A DNA stretch of 64,000 nt from Lacipirellula parvula (GCF_009177095.1 NZ_AP021861.1:4260501-4324500), one strand, 5' to 3'; positions 51,902 through 61,376 are shown, numbered from the stretch's first letter. Numbers and translations: made by a program. The notes: generated by a model not told the origin, from the letters alone.

Positions 51902-53224
51902 GTGAGCACTGCATCAAGAATACCTCAGTGGCGTTTCTTTACCACGCGATACACGCCTGATTCGACGCTCAGCACATTTTTATCGCGAGCCCAGACTCAG
52001 GAGAACGCTAACGCCCATATCACTGTTAGCGTGCTTGACGCTGCCGAAAGTGCAAGATACTTCGGCGTATCGCTGGCACGGCGAGGCATCCAGCCCGTCC
52101 ATATCCGCATCTCCAATCGATCACAGTCGCTGCTTCGTTTGCGTCTCGTTCGAATTGATCCTAACTACTACACGCCGCTTGAAGCGGCTGCGCGGAATCA
52201 CTTTTCGTTTGTTAAACGATTGTCTGCCTTCGGGCTCATAGGTTGGATTTTCCTTCCGCTGCTCGTGCTGATTCCACTGAAGCTGATCACCGCATATCGC
52301 GCAAATCGGCGAATGGATCAATTCTTCAGTGAGCATGCTTTCCACATGCGACCAATCCCGCCCGGTGGCGTCTCGGAAGGCTTCGTGTTCACCTCGATCG
52401 ATGCGGGAATGAAGGTGGTTCCAATCTCGCTTCATTCGGAAAGTGACTTACTAGGGGTTGCGGGTAAATCTGATGAGGCAGATGACGCAACCAACGAATT
52501 TGTTTTTTCAATTCCGGTGCCTGGTATTTCCGTTGATTTTCTAAGACGCGACTTCAGCGATTTGATCAGTCCCGGCTCAAGTGTAACCTGCGACGTTGTT
52601 GCGTTAAGCGCGCATTTGACGGAAATGCCCGCTGCAACATCGAACGCCGACCGGACCCGAACGGGCGATCCCCTAAACCTGGTCGTTATTGGTGACTTTG
52701 ACACCATGCTCAGAGCATTCGTCGCGAGGTGGGATGAGAGTGAAGTGATTACTCTGGCCACCTGCTGGAAGACGGCCCGATCTTTCTTGCTCAGTAGTCA
52801 CTATCGCTATTCTCCCGTCAGCGCTCTCTATCTCTTTGGGAGAAGTCAAGACATTGCATTGCAGCGGAGTCGTAAGTCAATCAATGAACGACTTCATTTG
52901 CGACTCTGGCTCACTCCGCTGCTGTTCGAAGGCGAGAACGTTTGGCTAGGTCAAGTCAGCCGGGATATTGGCGTTCGCTTCACCTACAAGACTTGGAACT
53001 TGACGACACATCGAGTTGACCCCGATGTCGACGAGGCGCGGGACTATGTCATTGAAGACCTGACTCAGGCAGGCCGGGTCGACGCCACGAGCTACGTTGA
53101 TGGCGTAGGCAGTTGCTCAAGTACGGTGCCGCGGCGAAACTTGACCGGAGATCCGTACTTCACCGACGGCAAAAGAGCCGTCATTTTACTTTCGAAACAG
53201 CGAAATCAGCAGGACGCCATTTAA
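51902..53224 (+). CDS. LssY C-terminal-like protein
   Basis: 440 residues from a GTG start. One hydrophobic segment (LIGWIFLPLLVLIPLKLI) near residue 125. The second half (DPLNLVVIGDFDTMLRAFVARWDES, YRYSPVSALYLFGRSQDIALQRSRKSINERLHLRLW, VWLGQVSRDIGVRF) is the LssY C-terminal domain. That domain occurs with PAP2 phosphatases in other bacteria, but here it stands alone. Role unsettled. Confidence 0.7.
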   Translation: MSTASRIPQWRFFTTRYTPDSTLSTFLSRAQTQENANAHITVSVLDAAESARYFGVSLARRGIQPVHIRISNRSQSLLRLRLVRIDPNYYTPLEAAARNHFSFVKRLSAFGLIGWIFLPLLVLIPLKLITAYRANRRMDQFFSEHAFHMRPIPPGGVSEGFVFTSIDAGMKVVPISLHSESDLLGVAGKSDEADDATNEFVFSIPVPGISVDFLRRDFSDLISPGSSVTCDVVALSAHLTEMPAATSNADRTRTGDPLNLVVIGDFDTMLRAFVARWDESEVITLATCWKTARSFLLSSHYRYSPVSALYLFGRSQDIALQRSRKSINERLHLRLWLTPLLFEGENVWLGQVSRDIGVRFTYKTWNLTTHRVDPDVDEARDYVIEDLTQAGRVDATSYVDGVGSCSSTVPRRNLTGDPYFTDGKRAVILLSKQRNQQDAI

Positions 53225-53243
53225 GGCTGAAGGCGTCGAATTG

Positions 53244-53936
53244 ATGCAAAATGAGCTACCGCGCCATGAGGGACGCCGACGGCTTTCCGCAGCACGCTTA
53301 CTCGGTGCCATTGTCGGGCTCTTTATTGTCATGCCGCTCGTCGACAGATGGCGATTCGGACGTTTCGTCGAGTCAGCAGCCTTCACAGTCGTCCTGCTTG
53401 CAGCAGTAGCTGCGGTAGGTAGTCAACGGAAGACTCTCTTACTCGCAGCGACAATGGCAATTCCCGCACTTGTCGGCCGTTGGCTGAGTCATGTGTGGTC
53501 AGACCCCCTGGTGTTGCAGCTCGGTCTCGCAGCGGCAATCGTGTTTGTCGCCTTCATCATTTGGAACTTGCTGCGATTTGTAATGTCTTCGCCCGTGGTG
53601 GATTCGGAAGTCTTATGTACCGCTATTTCTTCTTATTTGCTGCTGGCCGTCGCATGGGGTTTCTCCTACGAGCTGGTCTCCAGTTGGGATCCAAGTGAAT
53701 TTGCAATCACTGAGCCTACGCACGGTAATGTTAAGCTCACGAGCTTCACGTCGCTGTATTTTAGCGTTCAGGTACTTACCACTATCACATTTGGTGACAT
53801 CCTCCCCGTATCAAATATCGCGAGGATGATGGCGATCGTTGAAGCGGCTGCGGGAGTATTTTACATGGCCATTCTCATTGCGAGGCTAGTTGGACTTTAC
53901 ATGGGTCAATCGCAGTCGGGGGCAGGTCGACAGTAA
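53244..53936 (+). CDS. Potassium channel-like membrane protein
   Basis: 230 residues from the ATG at 53244. Five hydrophobic stretches, then the pore loop TSLYFSVQVLTTITFGDILP with selectivity filter TITFGD, and a last helix (IVEAAAGVFYMAILIARLV). Filter TxTxFGD matches the Ion_trans_2 class. No cytoplasmic RCK or cyclic-nucleotide domain. It follows the LssY-like gene by 19 bp, so the two may be cotranscribed. Confidence 0.75.
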   Translation: MQNELPRHEGRRRLSAARLLGAIVGLFIVMPLVDRWRFGRFVESAAFTVVLLAAVAAVGSQRKTLLLAATMAIPALVGRWLSHVWSDPLVLQLGLAAAIVFVAFIIWNLLRFVMSSPVVDSEVLCTAISSYLLLAVAWGFSYELVSSWDPSEFAITEPTHGNVKLTSFTSLYFSVQVLTTITFGDILPVSNIARMMAIVEAAAGVFYMAILIARLVGLYMGQSQSGAGRQ

Positions 53937-54066
53937 CGACACGGTGCAAGTTAGGGAAAAATAGCTTTATGTTGTGGCAGTATCCGTCGCCGCAGCTATC
54001 GCGAACTGCCCCGGCTAGTTTCCCGGTACGCAAACAGCCAAGCGTCGGGAAGAATTGTCAGGAAGT

Positions 54067-54225
54067 AGAACCCCTCAGACTCCGACCAACAAAGGCAGGG
54101 TGGTGAGACTGAGAAACTGAGAAAGTGATCGCTGAAGACGCCTTCGTCGTCCTATCATCGTCGGGGCCAAGGGCCTCGGGGCCTCAGCGGGGCGAGCCCC
54201 GACGATGATAGGACGACGAAGGCAG
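54067..54225 (+). repeat. Hairpin repeat element, copy 3
   Basis: Same head (ACCCCTCAGACTCCGACC) and stem-loop as the cassette copies, but outside the duplication. Arms 54140-54167 and 54196-54223 form a perfect 28-bp inverted repeat. The rest of 53,937-54,440 shows no gene I can support. Confidence 0.7.
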
Positions 54226-54440
54226 GCAGAGAATTCAGAGACAAAGAGTGAGTTTCGCTTTCGGTTCCTAGTTTAGACCGAAAAACCCCAGAGTTTCACT
54301 TGCGTGCAGGGATGTGGGTTCTGTGATGATCAAGGACGCGTGTCGAATTGCAAACTGATAGGCTCGATCTGCTAGCGTCCCCCGGGACGACCGCACAGAA
54401 CTCACGAAGCCCCGAGAACTTATAAAAAAGAAGGACAATC

Positions 54441-55919
54441 ATGAAGCGGCAGAATCGAACCATCGCGCACCTTTTACTGGCAAGCACTGTTTCATTTACT
54501 CTTTTCGCGGGCTGCGAGAAAGAAACCGATCCAGTGTCACGCGCCGCCAAGGTCGACGAAAAAGAGGGAATTGCCGTGCCTAGCCTAGAGGAAACGAAGG
54601 CGATCGCCGAAGAGGCGTTTATCTTCGGACTGCCACTCGTGATGAATTACGCGGTGATGCAGGAATTTGCAGTTGATAAGAACTCCGGGCAGTTCAAAGC
54701 GCCGTTCAACCAGATCAAGAATGAACGCCGCGTTGCAACTCCAGAGGATACAGCGGTCATCACCCCCAACAGCGACACCCCTTATTCTATTTGCTGGCTC
54801 GACTTACGCGCTGAGCCGATGGTAATCTCCGTCCCTTCGGTTGAAAAAGAACGCTACTATGCTGTGCAACTAATCGACAGCAACACCTACAACTATGGTT
54901 ACATCGGCAGCCGTGCAACGGGTTCCGAGCCCGGTGACTATCTCGTCGTCGGGCCGGACTGGAAGGGTGAGAAGCCAGCAGGCATCAAGCAAGTATTCTC
55001 ATCGACCACTCCCTTTTCGCTCGCCCTGATTCGCACTCAGCTCTTCAATGCCGGAGACATGCCGGGCGTCGAGAGAGTCCAGGCTGGCTACAAGGTTCAG
55101 CCGCTTTCCGCGTTTCTAGAAACACCTGCCCCCCCCGCTGCACCAACAATCAACTTTGTTCCGGCCACGACGGCAGGGATCAAAGCGAACTTCTACGAAT
55201 ATCTAGATGCCTCGCTAGAGTTCGTACCCGTCATGCCGGTCGATAAAGAGATTCGAACCAAACTGGCGACAATCGGTATCGGTCCAGGCAAGAAATTTAG
55301 TTTCAAAGATCTCTCGGCCGAACATAAGGCCGCAGTCATCCTCGCAATGAAGGAGGGTGATGCGAAAGTTGACAAGTTCTTAAGCACCGGGATGAAGAAC
55401 ATCAACGGCTGGAACGTGGGCGCATTCTTTGGCGATGCCGCTTTCTACAAGGGTGATTGGCTTATGCGGGCTGGCTCGGCCAAGGGCGGGCTTCTCGGAA
55501 ATGATCCAGTCGAAGCCATGTATCCCTACACCCGAGTGGATGCTGCGGGTGAGCCGCTCGATGGCAGTAAACACAACTACACGCTCACGTTCGCCGCAGG
55601 GCAGCTTCCGCCGGTGAATGCTTTCTGGTCCGTGACGATGTATGACGGCAAGAGTCAGTTATTGGTCGCGAACCCGATCAACCGTTACCTCATCAATTCA
55701 CCGATGCTGCCCACGTTGAAAAAGAATGCCGACGGCTCGGTCACTCTTTACATCCAAAAGGACAATCCTGGCGCAGACAAGGAAAGTAACTGGCTTCCAG
55801 CGCCTAATGACACCATCTATCTCGTGATGCGGCTCTACTGGCCGAAAACGGAAGCGCCTTCGATTCTTCCAGCGGGCGAAGGTTCGTGGAAACCACCCGG
55901 CATCCTGCAAGCTAAGTAG
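54441..55919 (+). CDS. DUF1254 lipoprotein
   Basis: 492 residues with GAAGGAC before the ATG. Lipoprotein signal SFTLFAGC with Cys at residue 24. DUF1254 region: EAFIFGLPLVMNYAVMQEFA, NSDTPYSICWLDLRAEPMVISVP, YYAVQLIDSNTYNYGYIGSR. C-terminal DUF1214-like region (YTLTFAAGQLPPVNAFWSVTMYDG, NRYLINSP, DKESNWLPAPND). Common beside arylsulfatase and HAD genes; biochemical function unknown. A decayed copy of its 3' end lies at 15845. Confidence 0.8.
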   Translation: MKRQNRTIAHLLLASTVSFTLFAGCEKETDPVSRAAKVDEKEGIAVPSLEETKAIAEEAFIFGLPLVMNYAVMQEFAVDKNSGQFKAPFNQIKNERRVATPEDTAVITPNSDTPYSICWLDLRAEPMVISVPSVEKERYYAVQLIDSNTYNYGYIGSRATGSEPGDYLVVGPDWKGEKPAGIKQVFSSTTPFSLALIRTQLFNAGDMPGVERVQAGYKVQPLSAFLETPAPPAAPTINFVPATTAGIKANFYEYLDASLEFVPVMPVDKEIRTKLATIGIGPGKKFSFKDLSAEHKAAVILAMKEGDAKVDKFLSTGMKNINGWNVGAFFGDAAFYKGDWLMRAGSAKGGLLGNDPVEAMYPYTRVDAAGEPLDGSKHNYTLTFAAGQLPPVNAFWSVTMYDGKSQLLVANPINRYLINSPMLPTLKKNADGSVTLYIQKDNPGADKESNWLPAPNDTIYLVMRLYWPKTEAPSILPAGEGSWKPPGILQAK

Positions 55920-56260
55920 GGACGCGTGTTGCCGCCACGGCCGACCTCTTCGCAGCGCAATGAGATCTGCTGCTTGTCGCTCTCTAGGTTCGTTTAGCTG
56001 CGTTGCGGCTCAGAGTCGCGCTTCTTCCAGAAGCGTGAGGGGCCGCAGGTCGATCGCTCGGATAAGCGGGATAACGCACTCGAATAAACTACTAGAATGT
56101 CGGTTGTGCTGAAATTGGAGTCCCTGGAGTGCTGCGAATGAACAAAAGAGCGTCGCACAACTGCATGTTATGCGACGCCCTTTAAACCCCTCGCCAGTAG
56201 CCGCGGGCTTCGGAAGCAAGCCTAGGCGTTTGCTCCTGCGATGAAGGGGGAAGACTTAGC

Positions 56261-56560
56261 TTATGTACAATCAGTCGGACGATCGCCGCTCACTCCATTG
56301 CAACAGGTTACTTTTACGCGATTCTCGATCCTTTGAATGCTGGGCAAATCGCCAATCAGTTGCTGCAACAATTGTTTCAAGTAATAAGTCGGTAACACCC
56401 CGTCAATGACGAGGAGATCGTCAACGCAGGTAAACGTAAAGCCATCGACTCGACCCGCAAAGTGAACTGATTTGGACAAGTGTTCGCGTACATTATCTTC
56501 AACCTGGCGCGGCCCAGGCACAGTAGCTTGGCTTGGAGTCGCTCTGTTTGTTTTCACCAT
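56261..56560 (-). CDS. Small BON-like protein
   Basis: 99 residues. The middle (VREHLSKSVHFAGRVDGFTFTCVDDLLVIDGVLPTYYLKQLLQQLI) resembles a single BON domain without signal peptide, ending RIENRVKVTC. BON domains bind membranes or small molecules in stress responses. It opens the stress island. The stretch 55,920-56,260 before it holds nothing I recognise. Confidence 0.6.
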   Translation of the reverse strand: MVKTNRATPSQATVPGPRQVEDNVREHLSKSVHFAGRVDGFTFTCVDDLLVIDGVLPTYYLKQLLQQLIGDLPSIQRIENRVKVTCCNGVSGDRPTDCT

Positions 56561-56782
56561 TACTCCGGTTCAAGTGTTCTGGCGAGCGTGAGCAACTTCC
56601 TCGGGCGACAGACGAAAGCTATGCCCGGGACTATGACACGTCCCTCGATTCCTACTAGTTGACGGGTCTCCTGCCCTAAAAAAGTGCGATTGGAAACCTT
56701 GATAATTGCTGATTTAGTTTTGATCGGCAGGCCACTACGGACTTCCATGCTTGCCCGTAGCCTTTTCCTTGCCGAGCTTCAT

Positions 56783-56911
56783 CTACTCGCCACAGCAGAT
56801 CTCCGAATGCGGGCTGCCTTCCGGACAGGGACAAGCCTTCTCATAGACGAGCTGGGCTCTGCAGTTCTCGCAAACATAACGATCTCCGACTTTTCGTGAC
56901 CTTTTCCTCTC
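56783..56911 (-). pseudogene. Rubredoxin-like zinc protein without a start codon
   Basis: The minus strand encodes KVGDRYVCENCRAQLVYEK, then ACPCPEGSPHSEICCGE and a stop. The CxxC, CPC and CC Cys pattern is that of small rubredoxin-like proteins. Upstream, the frame has ERKRSR after a stop and no ATG, GTG or TTG, so the gene appears broken at its start. The remaining sequence from 56,561 to 57,141 shows no other gene. Confidence 0.5.
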
Positions 56912-57141
56912 TTATTCGCATATAGAGATAAGGCCGTTGGAGAGCGTGTAGCCCTCTGAACGGTATAAGCTATAGACGCCCACAAACTGGCTCGACTGCT
57001 CGTTCACCGATCGCGTTGCGAAGTCCCCGTCGATTTCGCAAACGCGGCAACAAAATCCTTCTGGAATGCGTCTTTGATCTCAGCTGTCTTATCCGCGCCG
57101 CACAGGTAATTCCTTACGGGCTAGCTCCTGACCGGCCCGCG

Positions 57142-57885
57142 TCATCTGACAGCCGCAACGGCATCCTCAACCTTGCGCTGGCAAAAATACCAATCCGTAC
57201 AGCCGGCATCCTCACGGCCACGCCGGTCGGCCTCGGCAACTGTTTTGGGAGGCGGGACCATGACTTTAGCGCCAGGCGTCCAACCTTCGGGGGTGGCGAC
57301 TTTGTGCCGGTCAGTGGTTTGCAATGCCTGCACAAGCCGGAGGATCTCTGCGACGGAGCGTCCGTTCGACATCGGGTAATAGAGCATCGCCCTCACCTTG
57401 CTTTCCGTGTCAATGACGAACACGGCTCGAACCGCAGACGTGTCGCTCGCTCCCGGCTGGACCATGCCGTAGGCGTGGGCAACTTGCATTGTCAAGTCTT
57501 CAATAATCGGGAACGGAATCGCGACGTCAAACTTCTCTTTGATGTTCCGTACCCAGGCAATATGCGAAGACACGCTGTCGATCGAGAGGCCCAGCAGATC
57601 GCATTCGATCGCCTGGAAGCGTGGATGAGCTTTGGCAAATGCGATGAACTCAGTAGTGCAGACCGGCGTAAAATCCGATGGATGGGAGAACAGCACAAGC
57701 CACCTGCCGAGATAATCGGCCAGCTTTGCGCTGCCTTGCGTCGTTACCGCCTGAAAATCCGGAGCCGGTTCATTCAAGCGAGGGAAGCTTGTCGGCTTCG
57801 GATAGGCGGAATCTAAATTGTGCCCATTTGAGGCCGACGATTGCCTGGGAGCGACTCGGTTATTGTCGCAGTTCTGATCGGCCAT
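57142..57885 (-). CDS. 1-Cys-type peroxiredoxin
   Basis: 247 residues. A disordered 35-residue head precedes the thioredoxin fold: NEPAPDFQAVTTQGSAKLADYLG, then catalytic FSHPSDFTPVCTTEFIAF with the peroxidatic Cys. GLSIDSVSSHIAWVRNI, VIDTESKVRAMLYYP and PEGWTPGAKVMVPPP match the Prx6 branch. It reduces peroxides with an external thiol. The plus-strand frame over it is a shadow. It belongs to the stress island. Confidence 0.85.
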   Translation of the reverse strand: MADQNCDNNRVAPRQSSASNGHNLDSAYPKPTSFPRLNEPAPDFQAVTTQGSAKLADYLGRWLVLFSHPSDFTPVCTTEFIAFAKAHPRFQAIECDLLGLSIDSVSSHIAWVRNIKEKFDVAIPFPIIEDLTMQVAHAYGMVQPGASDTSAVRAVFVIDTESKVRAMLYYPMSNGRSVAEILRLVQALQTTDRHKVATPEGWTPGAKVMVPPPKTVAEADRRGREDAGCTDWYFCQRKVEDAVAAVR

Positions 57886-57944
57886 CGGTTGTACCTTTCC
57901 AAGCTTTGGGGATTTGAATATCGCAGCGAGTACTCTGGCAGCGA

Positions 57945-57964
57945 CCCCGAGAGGAATCTCGGGG
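57945..57964. other. Perfect hairpin upstream of peroxiredoxin
   Basis: CCCCGAGA, GGAA, TCTCGGGG: 8 bp with a four-base loop, in the 257-bp gap before peroxiredoxin. No U-tract on either strand. May be a leader structure. Confidence 0.35.
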
Positions 57965-58142
57965 GGATAGTGGTTGGACGGCGTGCAAAGTCCTGTAACA
58001 TGGGAATCAGGAACCGGCCAGTTACTTACTCCAACCTGCGCCCGATTTGAACGACCGGGACCGGCGGCGATACTGATGCCGCTAGCTTCCGGTGAAGTGC
58101 CGGGCGCAGGAAAGAGAAAGATCGCGGGTTACTCTCGTGTGA

Positions 58143-58385
58143 CTAGACTCGAGCCGGATCGGTGACTGCTGCCAGCTTGACGTTGACGTGGTACTCCACG
58201 ATTTTGCCGTCTCGAATCACTGCGGTGCTGTGCAAGACGTCGAGCCCAGTGATGTTTTTGTTGGTTTCAGAGGCCCGTTCGACTGCCTGCCGAGCAGCGT
58301 CGCTCCAACTTACTTTTGATTCGCCAACCATTTCGATCACTTGGATGGTAGCCGGGGCCTTTGCGTTTTTTATCGTAGTAGACAT
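58143..58385 (-). CDS. Dodecin family protein
   Basis: 80 residues. Sequence follows the dodecin pattern: IQVIEMVGESKVSWSDAARQAVERASETNKNITGLDVLHSTAVIRDGKIVEYHVNVKLAA is its one beta-alpha-beta-beta fold (given as residues 17-75). It assembles into a dodecamer that binds flavin or CoA-like ligands in related bacteria. SKVSWSDA is typical. Lies among stress genes; 100 bp from the BON gene. Confidence 0.85.
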   Translation of the reverse strand: MSTTIKNAKAPATIQVIEMVGESKVSWSDAARQAVERASETNKNITGLDVLHSTAVIRDGKIVEYHVNVKLAAVTDPARV

Positions 58386-58488
58386 GATTCATACCTCAAC
58401 AAGGACTGGAAGGTAAACTTACGGGCCAACTGCACACGGGAGCACTACCGAGATTCTTGCGAATGCCGGAAACGCCCCCAGTCGTGGC

Positions 58489-59139
58489 TTAGTAAGAAAC
58501 GGCGAGGTTGTTTTGGACCTCGGTCACGCCGGGAGTGCCCCACGCGGCCGAGCTGGCCTCTCCTCGTTCGTCCCATGAGTTGACCGTGCCGGCAAGCGTT
58601 ACCTTGCCCCCATCGGCAGAGACTTCGATGCGTTCGGCGTCGATCTCGGCGTCACGCTTGAGCGCCTTCTCGATTGCATCCTTGACCGCAGCTGGTTGGA
58701 CGCTCGGCTTGAGGGTGATGTTGTTCGAAACGCCCTTGACCCCAGACTGGTACCGTACGGAATCCTCAGCAGCGGTGCGTTGGAATCCCCAGGTGACCGT
58801 ACCGGTTAACGTCACCCAGCCGTTCTCAACAGTTGCCTGGACGTGGCTCGGCACCCAAACGTGCCACCCGAGAGCCTCCACGACAGATTGGGCAATCTCT
58901 GAATCCTTACGCTTATGGATTCCGCTGAGATTTACTTCCATTTCTTCTACGATTGCCTTGACGCCTTCCACGCGTTGCGTCGCGCGTTCAGCAGCGCGCT
59001 TTTCGGCAAAATGCGGCACGCTGCCGCTGAGCGTCACGACCCCATCCTTGACAGAAACGCTGATGTCGGTCGCGGTCACTGTGGGTTCCCAGCGCAGTTC
59101 TTCAATCACGTCGTACTTCAGCTTTTCATCCTTTGCCAT
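58489..59139 (-). CDS. Protein of three BON domains
   Basis: 216 residues from the ATG at 59139, with three BON repeats at about 10-75, 85-150 and 155-215 (KDGVVTLSGSVPHFAEKRAAE, ENGWVTLTGTVTWGFQRTAAE, DGGKVTLAGTVNSWDERGEAS). Like OsmY but without a signal peptide. It is preceded by a leader RNA with terminator 35 bp before the start codon, so expression is probably controlled there. The frame is open to 59211, across the terminator. Confidence 0.85.
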   Translation of the reverse strand: MAKDEKLKYDVIEELRWEPTVTATDISVSVKDGVVTLSGSVPHFAEKRAAERATQRVEGVKAIVEEMEVNLSGIHKRKDSEIAQSVVEALGWHVWVPSHVQATVENGWVTLTGTVTWGFQRTAAEDSVRYQSGVKGVSNNITLKPSVQPAAVKDAIEKALKRDAEIDAERIEVSADGGKVTLAGTVNSWDERGEASSAAWGTPGVTEVQNNLAVSY

Positions 59140-59167
59140 CTCAACGCCATTCTTCGCCAAAGGCGAT

Positions 59168-59271
59168 AAAAAAAGCCGACGTGATTGAACGCCAAAATGG
59201 CGTGCAATCACGTCGGCTTACTCTGTAACTGGTCGCCCGGCGAACCGGGATACCCTTCACTTGGTCTTCCG
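59168..59271 (-). promoter_or_regulatory. Structured leader with terminator, copy 1
   Basis: From the 5' end on the minus strand: CGGAAGAC (59264-59271), a hairpin CCCGG UUCG CCGGG (59236-59249), then a terminator, 59174-59218. The terminator stem AGCCGACGTGATT/AATCACGTCGGCT has 13 bp and is followed by a run of U. The same elements, in the same order and almost the same spacing, precede the gene at 62592. The hairpin differs in sequence but keeps pairing, which is covariation. Attenuator or riboswitch-like function inferred. Confidence 0.55.
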
Positions 59272-59500
59272 ACGACCTGTATTGTTCTGCTCGACTGGAA
59301 AAGCGTTGCGAATGCGATGCCGAACTAAAATGGCCGATGGCTTCGCATGTTCGCAGCGGCACATTATTGTCGTCGCGTTCGCAAAACGGGCTTCCCACCA
59401 AGAAAATGAAATCTGAATTGCTGCTCACACCGAACTCCGAACGCACATCGAGGGCGCTTTTGATGCGCGTGCTCGGCCTGCGAACCCTCCCGGGCGTGGG

Positions 59501-59899
59501 TCACAGGAAACGCCGTGGTTCGTCGCGCACCGGCTTTTCAATCTGCTCGCGTTCGCCACGAGCGCACTCGATGCAGTAAGCCGTATAAGGCACCGCCTGC
59601 AGGCGTTCTGCGTCAATCTCGTGCCCACACTTTTGACAAATGCCAAACGCTCCCGCCCTGATCCGCTCAATCGCTCCTTCCACCTGCTCAAGCAGCCGCG
59701 ATTCGTTCTGCGAGATCGCAATCTCGCTGTCGAGGCCCTCCACATCTTCATCCGCCGGATGCGTCGGCAGATTCGTAATTCGGCCAGGTTTGAACACGTC
59801 CTCGCGCAGGGCCCTTTCAGACGAATCGATTTCGCGAGTCAAACGCTGACGTAATGCGATCAACTGCACTTCAAAGCCGGCCTGTACTTTCTTCTCCAT
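59501..59899 (-). CDS. DksA/TraR-type zinc-finger protein
   Basis: 132 residues from the ATG at 59899. A helical coiled coil is followed by the four-Cys zinc finger CQKCGHEIDAERLQAVPYTAYCIEC (Cys spacing CxxC then CxxC). The acidic tip DxxDxA that in DksA reaches the RNA polymerase channel is not clear. May modulate transcription under stress. Confidence 0.8.
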   Translation of the reverse strand: MEKKVQAGFEVQLIALRQRLTREIDSSERALREDVFKPGRITNLPTHPADEDVEGLDSEIAISQNESRLLEQVEGAIERIRAGAFGICQKCGHEIDAERLQAVPYTAYCIECARGEREQIEKPVRDEPRRFL

Positions 59900-59999
59900 G
59901 AGACGATTACTCCAGCGTGGTGACGTGCGGCCTGTTCCGATCGTCGATGTCACATTGGCCTTCTATCGGCGCGCGGAACATGTAGTCCAATTGAGTGCC

Positions 60000-60404
60000 T
60001 TACGCGTTAACGGAAGCAGACGCATCAATAACTCGGTATTCGTCAACGACTCGTTCGCGAGCATGTGCAATAGTCGTCTCCAACAACGACAGTACACACG
60101 GTTTGGTAATGACGGCGAAAGCGCCTTCTTCTTTGGCTTTCCACAGAGGGTAGTCGTAACCCGAGAGAATAATCACTTGCAGATTAGGCCGAATTCGCTT
60201 CATCCGTCTCATCAGTTCAATCCCATCCATCCCCGCGAGACTGAGATCAAGTAGGACGACCTGGAACTCTTGCCGACTCAATGCCGCTAAGGCCAGTTGC
60301 GTAGTCGATGCCCCCGCGACTCGATAGCCCCGTCGCTGAAGGAGCTGCGTCATTGCGATCAACAGATCGGGCTCGTCTTCCACGACCAATAGTGAACAGT
60401 ACAT
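60000..60404 (-). CDS. Single-domain response regulator
   Basis: 134 residues from the ATG at 60404. Only a receiver is present: EDEP acidic pair, phosphoacceptor Asp in VLLDLSLAGMDG, switch residue in ILSGYDYP and Lys in ITKPC. There is no output domain, so it acts by protein contact, as CheY or Spo0F do. No histidine kinase is nearby except the RegB-like gene 56 kb away. Confidence 0.85.
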   Translation of the reverse strand: MYCSLLVVEDEPDLLIAMTQLLQRRGYRVAGASTTQLALAALSRQEFQVVLLDLSLAGMDGIELMRRMKRIRPNLQVIILSGYDYPLWKAKEEGAFAVITKPCVLSLLETTIAHARERVVDEYRVIDASASVNA

Positions 60405-60435
60405 TCGATGCTCCCTTCGAAAATCTGCAACGTGA

Positions 60436-60693
60436 CTAAAAGCAGTTGTTGTGCACCTCTTCAACGATCAGTTCCTTGAGTCGATTGATGTTCGCTTGCT
60501 CTTGCGCCTTCATATCGATCCAGAACTGTTTCAATCCCACTCGCCATTCGGCGTCGGCGGCATACTGATCGTACCGCCAAATGGAATCGAGACGACGACT
60601 CAGTTCGTGAATGATGTCGTGGTCGTGGTTGTGGTCTGGGCGACTGCATGACTCTTCCAAATGGATAGGTCGTCGCTCCGTGGCATCTGCCAT
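60436..60693 (-). CDS. Small hypothetical protein, 85 residues
   Basis: Starts MADATERRPIHLEESCSRP. His/Asp-rich stretch (DHNHDHDIIHEL) and a Trp/Tyr middle (RRLDSIWRYDQYAADAEWR), ending ELIVEEVHNNCF. May bind metal. It ends 31 bp before the response regulator start, so the two may be an operon. The upstream frame to 60819 is not protein-like. Confidence 0.5.
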   Translation of the reverse strand: MADATERRPIHLEESCSRPDHNHDHDIIHELSRRLDSIWRYDQYAADAEWRVGLKQFWIDMKAQEQANINRLKELIVEEVHNNCF

Positions 60694-60938
60694 GGCATGG
60701 GCCTCAGCTATTTCCTTGTCCGCGATAGATCGATATCTGTAGACCGACCTGCGTTGCCGCCGACGCCGTGAAATTGACGGCGCCGGGCGACATGCAGACC
60801 GATCGCCGGCAATGCTCATTCTTTGACGACCACTGAACCTTCAGTATTCGTTATGGGGGCTGCCACGCCTTGAGACTTCATAATCGACTCGTGGGCATCG
60901 TTGGCAGTGCCGACTGCCTTTTGCACCGCCGCACTATG

Positions 60939-61376
60939 CTAGGCGACTTTAGCTGGTGCGGGAGTCGCTTTGGCCGCTTCGGCATTCAACTCAGCCGCCT
61001 GTTTAGCAGCTTCGGCTTGCTGGGTGTGAACGATCGCTAGTTTCGCGTCCGCTTCCTTCTTCTCAATCGCCGTCAGCGACGCCTCTAGCTCCTTAAGTTG
61101 CACCGCTGCGGCGTCGAGTTGGCGACGAATCTCAGCTGAATGAATCTGTGCCGACTTTTGATCGATCGCTGTTTGTTGGGTGGCGTGATGCATTGCGTGC
61201 TGGTGTAGCATGCGAGTATGGTCCATCACATGTCGGTGGTTCAGGTAGATCATATGATGCTGCGCTTCCCGATGGCTGCCGGGAGCAATCTGTGACGGCT
61301 TTTGGAGCGGATCGGCGTAACTCCCGCTTGCTAAGACACACACGATGGCTGCTGCTAGGACGATCTGGTAACGCAT
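60939..61376 (-). CDS. Exported helical protein, His-rich
   Basis: 145 residues from the ATG at 61376. Signal peptide ending SGSYA. A His-rich segment (HREAQHHMIYLNHRHVMDHTRMLHQHAMHH, about residues 36-65) is followed by a long coiled coil (QLDAAAVQLKELEASLTAIEKKE) and an Ala/Lys-rich end. May bind metal at the His cluster. Family not recognised. Confidence 0.5.
   Translation of the reverse strand: MRYQIVLAAAIVCVLASGSYADPLQKPSQIAPGSHREAQHHMIYLNHRHVMDHTRMLHQHAMHHATQQTAIDQKSAQIHSAEIRRQLDAAAVQLKELEASLTAIEKKEADAKLAIVHTQQAEAAKQAAELNAEAAKATPAPAKVA

Noticed and set aside
57016-57816. 266-codon plus-strand frame opposite peroxiredoxin
   Set aside because: Antisense shadow of a recognisable peroxiredoxin.
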